From positions 18,336,475 to 18,400,474 of the forward strand of contig NC_087077.1 of the NCBI RefSeq assembly GCF_026151205.1: a stretch of 64,000 bases of DNA. The letters run 5' to 3'. The DNA is from Bolinopsis microptera (taxonomy: Eukaryota; Ctenophora; Tentaculata; Lobata; Bolinopsidae). How positions within the stretch are numbered: the first letter of the stretch is position 1; each line of letters begins with the position of its first letter. Shown here piece after piece: positions 59,813 through 64,000 of this stretch. The position numbers were made by a program, and so were the translations under genes. The notes under the pieces were generated by a model. It did not search any database. It was given only the letters and a program-made list of their open reading frames with translations, and was not told the origin of the DNA.

Positions 59813-60217
59813 GAGAAATTAGACTAACTTCCTTATACGGTCATATCACGTGATCAAGACAGTTTTTCGCCGATATCTCGTCAGGGGAGCATTTTACCCC
59901 TATGTCATAGGGGGTGATTCTGAATCAGCGTCCGAAAATACATCGATTGAAGTTGGTTTCAACTGTCGGGGGCCCTTTTAGAACAATCTCGAAGATCGAC
60001 TGTAGAGTGATTTAGCACGCTCGAATATTTTACTTATGGTCTGAGATCCTCACTCTCAGGTAAAAAATGTAAAAACCAATTTACTTTATTTGACAAACAA
60101 ATTAAAAATTGTGTCACAAGGATTTTAAAAAAAGTAAAAACACTACGAAATCAATCACTCATTGGGTGTCCTTATTGCATCAATACAAAGAATTGAAGGG
60201 GACTTGGGATGATTAAC

Positions 60218-60252
60218 TTTACTAGGCGGCGCTCATCCTGTGATCGAGCGTT
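60218..60252. mobile_element. Remnant of the 35230 MITE family
   Basis: TTTACTAGGCGGCGCTCATC and CTGTGATC match the left end of the family; the rest is not recognisable. Confidence 0.45.
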
Positions 60253-60472
60253 CAATTTGAATTGGTGTCGATTCAAAATGTGGTATATAAGTCGTTCGTT
60301 TTTGGTGAAGTATTATCAGTTGCCATCATCAACAACAACAACAACAGCTATTCCAATTCCTGACATGGTACTCTTCTGTCTAATGGACGAAATTAATGGA
60401 CCCACCGCCTCCCGTAAGGTTGCTTAATCGTTTAATAAGCCTTGACACCACCGCTGATTGAAATTCGCGTGC

Positions 60473-60530
60473 GATGATGTGAACCCTGCTTGATTCAGGG
60501 GATGATGTGAACCCTGCTTGATTCAGGGGA
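60473..60530. repeat. 28-bp direct duplication
   Basis: GATGATGTGAACCCTGCTTG followed by ATTCAGGG is present twice in tandem. Confidence 0.9.
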
Positions 60531-61104
60531 TACTGTCATTATGCAGTAGGTAATGATCTGGTAGACAGGTGTTCGTGGACAGTTGTCCGCGGACAGTGGT
60601 CGGGCTATCTCGATACTGCCGAAACTCCTTCCAGACATCCTGATTCGTGTGTTGATCAAATCCCTGATATATAAGCCGGGTGAACACAAAACCCTACTGA
60701 ATGTAGGGGGGAATGGAGCTCGAGCCACCTTTTGTTGGCAAGATAATATTTGTAATAAATTACACCAATGAAACCAACTGGAATCTTAAGACTATTGTCT
60801 GAAAATCTAAGCAAGACTATTATCGGCTCGAGAATTGAGCATAAATAGTCGACTTCTATCCAGAAACCTAGGAGAATCAGGGGACATCCTGTTGTCAATT
60901 TATGGGAGGTCGACTTTACTGCTTTGATCACAGACGTCCGATACAGCAGCGGAAGCGCAAGATCTGCTATATAGCGGAGTTTTAGGGCCTGAAAAGTGAA
61001 ACGTGCATGCATGCGCGCTAAAACTCTCCTAACTCATCTAGAACATGTAAAATTGCGGGAAACGATGGCGTGTCGACGTGTTGATATTTTAAATCTGATT
61101 AACG
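60531..61104. other. No gene supported
   Basis: Overlapping frames on both strands (60495-60728, 60583-60771, 60656-61012) show no recognised motif. Confidence 0.35.
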
Positions 61105-61864
61105 TTCCTTTACCATTATGTTGCAAACGTTAAAATCTTTTAGCGAACGCGTTCACAAACTATTTTTAGTGGTCTGTACCTAATCAATGACGGCTAAACT
61201 AGGTAAATTTGCGCATGAACCTTTCAATATTATAGATTATACTTTTCCGAGCCACCGAATTGAGCCTGTATTATTCTATGGCTGAGACCCATTGGATATC
61301 GGTTAGTAGCTGTCTGAAAACTATAAGCGTATTAATGGCTGTTACAGTAGGCCCTCAACAGTTGAATACCATCCCCAAGCCAACAATGATGATTAGTCAA
61401 AGCATAATGAAACTAGCCAAGTATTTAGCGAGACACAATGATGAACTGGCCGATCAAGCACTTTTTGGGATTCCCAGCATAAAATAACAACACCTGTTTC
61501 CAAACAGTTAAAGTTAAAGATTATAAACTTACCGTTGCCTAATTCTGAGAACATGGAACGCACACGTGCCAATATGATTTTACACGCGAATTACCCAGAA
61601 TTAACTGAAACTGAATGCTGAAAGAGAATCTTATCAGTTATCGGCTATCGCGTCGCGCGGGGAATAATTTTGGTCACGTTCATCATTTTGTGTTCCCTTT
61701 TAAATACAATTACCAGTGCAGCTAGAGTGGTTTCAGAAACGCAAATTCAACTTGCAAAGATCAATTTACCTGGGTACGGTACCTCGCTCAGGCTTTTGCA
61801 TTTATTAAGTTAAACACATTGATTTAACATTGAACATATTATGGCGATTAAAAATATGTCTATA

Positions 61865-61908
61865 GCAGATAGGGCGGAATGACAGGTTTAGCAACGCCCA
61901 GGAATTAT
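61865..61908. mobile_element. Remnant of the 35230 MITE family
   Basis: GGGCGGAATGACAGGTTTAG and CAACGCCCAG match the right half of the family with several changes. Confidence 0.5.
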
Positions 61909-61938
61909 AAGCAGCAAATTCTGCTACTGCTAGTGCAA

Positions 61939-62154
61939 TCAAGGAGAATCAAAGCAAATATTATAGTGGTACCGTGGCATGTCCTGTGTCCATTCTTGGT
62001 CAGCGTTGTATAGGTTGCATGGATTAGGATAAGTTCCTGCTTGCTGTTGGCGTTGCTGCGGTGAGGCTGGCTGGAACAATTGTCGGAGAACTCTTTGGCT
62101 TCGTTCTCTCTTCACTTCTTTCTCCGCACAAAACTGTTTAATCCGTGGGAGGCC
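61939..62154 (-). other. Candidate terminal exon, unidentified
   Basis: An open frame of 71 codons with no ATG start, preceded by an acceptor-like TTAAAACAG and ending in TGA at 61939. It begins GLPRIKQFCAEKEVKRERSQ, has a Q-rich centre (SPQQRQQQAG) and ends YHYNICFDSP. The amino-acid composition (basic helix, then polar and aromatic) looks like a real protein C-terminus. I do not recognise it, and no upstream exon can be connected in the window. Confidence 0.35.
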
Positions 62155-62239
62155 CTGTTTTAACGTTCCTTATGTTCCAAACGTTAAAATCTTTTAGCGA
62201 ACGCGTTCACAAACTATTTTAGTGAACGTTCCGTACGAA

Positions 62240-63194
62240 TTCACTACAAGTACAACTAAGCTATAAGGGCAAAATCATCGATTAGAGGCTTTTATCTTAA
62301 AGAGTGAACCGGAACGTGAAACAGATCCTATTGCACGGTGGAGAACCAAACTAGCAACTTTTCTATTATGAATACGTTCAGTAGGTGAAATTTATTGTTA
62401 TTAATTTTTACCTGTCAGATACGTAAAATAACAAAGTAATCTCTCCGTTAGGCGTTCGGGTAGGAGAAATAAGCAAGCTGATAAGAGACAATAAAATGAC
62501 AAACGTATGCAATTAGTGTGTGGCGTGAGGTATATTTACTTTAATTTTTAGTGCCGACTTTAGCTTCAATGATATCACCGCGCACCGTTAACATACTCAT
62601 AGTCTGGACAGCACCCTTCTAAATCCGAAAAGTGTCATACTTGTAGTAAATATTTGGTAGAATTCGGTCCAGGACAAGCTATTAAATTTTTTGCTGCGCT
62701 CCGGTCTATCACAGCAGTTTTCCTAATACCGTAGAGAAGTTTTTTTTATTAACAAATAAAACTCGATTACTAGACTCCTAGCCTGATACGAACTAAATTA
62801 AAAATTGCTCATAATGAACTTATCATCTTATCATAAATAAAAATAAATGCTGTTAGCTGTGAGCTTTTGCTGGTCCCATGAATATAATTCAATGGATATG
62901 ATATAATATAAATATTCATATACTTGCACATTTACGAGTCTTCTGAATCTATTATATTACATAATACACGACTTCTCATTTCATAATTCATATCAAACAT
63001 TTATATACTCATGCAGCGAGAACAAAATATTTAGTGTCGAAACTAACACAAGCAGTCATATTGCCATGTTGTAAAACGGCCGACCGTTTACTACAAGTTA
63101 AGTCAAGTCAAATCAAATCAAAACATAGTTTTAAAAAACGTATACGCTATCTGCAACATTTGACATCTAGCACAACGTGCACAGTCTGGTTTAG
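62240..63194. other. No gene seen
   Basis: AT-rich sequence without supportable exons or repeats. Confidence 0.45.
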
Positions 63195-63291
63195 TCAACA
63201 ATGTTACCTGGGAACCTCAGGCTATCATGTTCATTAATGAATAGAGATTCGGCGGAATGACAGGCTGAGCGCTGCCCAATAATCAACAATG
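63195..63291. mobile_element. MITE copy with exact TSD, family of 35230
   Basis: The element 63204-63282 begins TTACCTGGGAACCTCAGGCT and ends GAGCGCTGCCCAATAA. TCAACAATG is repeated exactly on both sides (63195-63203 and 63283-63291), which supports an 8- to 9-base target duplication. Same orientation as the 35230 copy. Confidence 0.88.
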
Positions 63292-63365
63292 CAGCTCTAA
63301 ACGCTGCGGACTTGCTATTATAAAAATTGATGAGCGCTCGATTTGAAATCCCGACGCGCATAAAA

Positions 63366-63582
63366 ACTGCCACTAACTGCTACTAACTGCCACTAACTGC
63401 CACTAACTGCCACTAACTGCTACTGTCGCGCGCAAATGCGTGGGCGCGATTGTAGCAGTTAGTGGCAGTTAGTGGCAGTTAGTGGCAGTTTGTAGCAGTT
63501 AGTGGCAGTTTGTGGCAGTTAGTGGCAGTTTGTGGCAGTTAGTGGCAGTTAGTGGCAGTTAGTGGCAGTTTGTAGCAGTTAT
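63366..63582. repeat. Decamer arrays in inverted orientation
   Basis: CACTAACTGC repeats at 63366-63423 face GCAGTTAGTG repeats at 63453-63582, with a GC-rich centre (TCGCGCGC...GGGCGCG). The arms are complementary and would fold into a long hairpin. Confidence 0.9.
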
Positions 63583-63794
63583 TGACAGTTTCTTTGCACT
63601 TAGCTCCTCCTGTGTGTCATTCCAACGAATCTCAATTTTATTTACCTAGAGATTACCTTATACTTATAGTGAGATTATAATTAATCGCATTGTTTTGAAA
63701 GCACCGAGCAACTCAAAGGACAGCGCACTTCGGCTGGGCGACAATTGACCCCCCGACAATTGACCCCCCGACAATATAATTTATTACAATTAAC

Positions 63795-64000
63795 CCTGAT
63801 TCTGACCCTGACCCTGACCCTGACCCTGACCCTGACCCTGACCCTGACCCTGACCCTGACCCTGACCCTGACCCTGACCCTGACCCTGACCCTGACCCTG
63901 ACCCTGACCCTGACCCTGACCCTGACCCTGACCCTGACCCTGACCCTGACCCTGACCCAGACCCTGACCCTGACCCTGACCCTGACCCTGACCCTGACCC
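63795..64000. repeat. (CCCTGA)n telomere-variant array
   Basis: About 34 copies of the hexamer CCCTGA, one base from the telomeric CCCTAA, almost uninterrupted (one CCCAGA) up to the edge of the window. Length beyond the edge is unknown. Confidence 0.95.

Larger units (their letters stand above)
61105..62232. repeat. Dispersed ~70-bp repeat pair
   Basis: TAACGTTCCTT.ACCATTATGTTGCAAACG followed by TTAAAATCTTTTAGCGAACG and CGTTCACAAACTATTTT occurs at about 61101-61170 and, slightly shorter, at 62161-62222. GCGAACGCGTTCAC is palindromic at its core, so these may be ends of a transposon. Confidence 0.65.

Overview
This is nuclear DNA from an animal, most likely an aquatic invertebrate; I cannot name the species. 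The evidence is intron-rich genes with GT-AG introns, metazoan gene families (a rhodopsin-like receptor, an organic solute transporter alpha, a secreted saposin-like protein), TTAGGG-type interstitial telomeric repeats, and a dense load of AT-rich MITEs, CR1/L2-like, RTE-like and I-like LINEs and a MULE remnant. There is no bacterial-type gene order, no rRNA and no tRNA that I can support.

Three spliced genes can be assembled exon by exon, all on the minus strand. (1) An orphan class-A GPCR at the left edge: start codon at 6936, seven exons down to 1414 plus a tentative eighth to 760. It carries TM1 to TM5; TM6 and TM7 are not in the window. (2) An organic solute transporter alpha (SLC51A-like) gene, seven exons from 56452 to 49797, about 323 residues. 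(3) A five-exon saposin-like gene (53758 to 52296, 215 residues) lying entirely inside the fourth OSTalpha intron region on the same strand. Reading phases match at every junction used.

The most striking observation is that four separate minisatellites or tandem duplications in these genes (46 bp at 1036-1445, 47 bp at 1706-4956, 58-59 bp at 51001-51430, 72 bp at 56269-56412) are each built from the last 20-43 nt of an exon plus its 5' splice donor. Each therefore lays out a tandem row of exon ends and donors, up to about 69 of them. Other short arrays (10, 16 and 20 bp) sit next to splice sites of the same two genes, and two contain branch-point-like CTAAC/CTAAT motifs.

Layout: 1-7000 GPCR gene and its arrays; 7000-11400 repeats, a 1.5 kb TIR element and LINE tails; 11400-41000 gene-poor repeat territory (telomeric palindrome, a poly(A) retroposed element with target-site duplication, foldback elements, MULE remnant, mariner-, pogo- and hAT-like MITEs, an I-like LINE with RNase H, and a 517-bp GT tract); 41000-46600 two LINEs with long open RT frames; 46600-49800 MITEs and duplications; 49800-56500 OSTalpha with the nested saposin gene; 56500-64000 a LINE ORF1 relic, MITE copies, one unidentified candidate exon and a telomere-variant (CCCTGA)n array running off the right edge.
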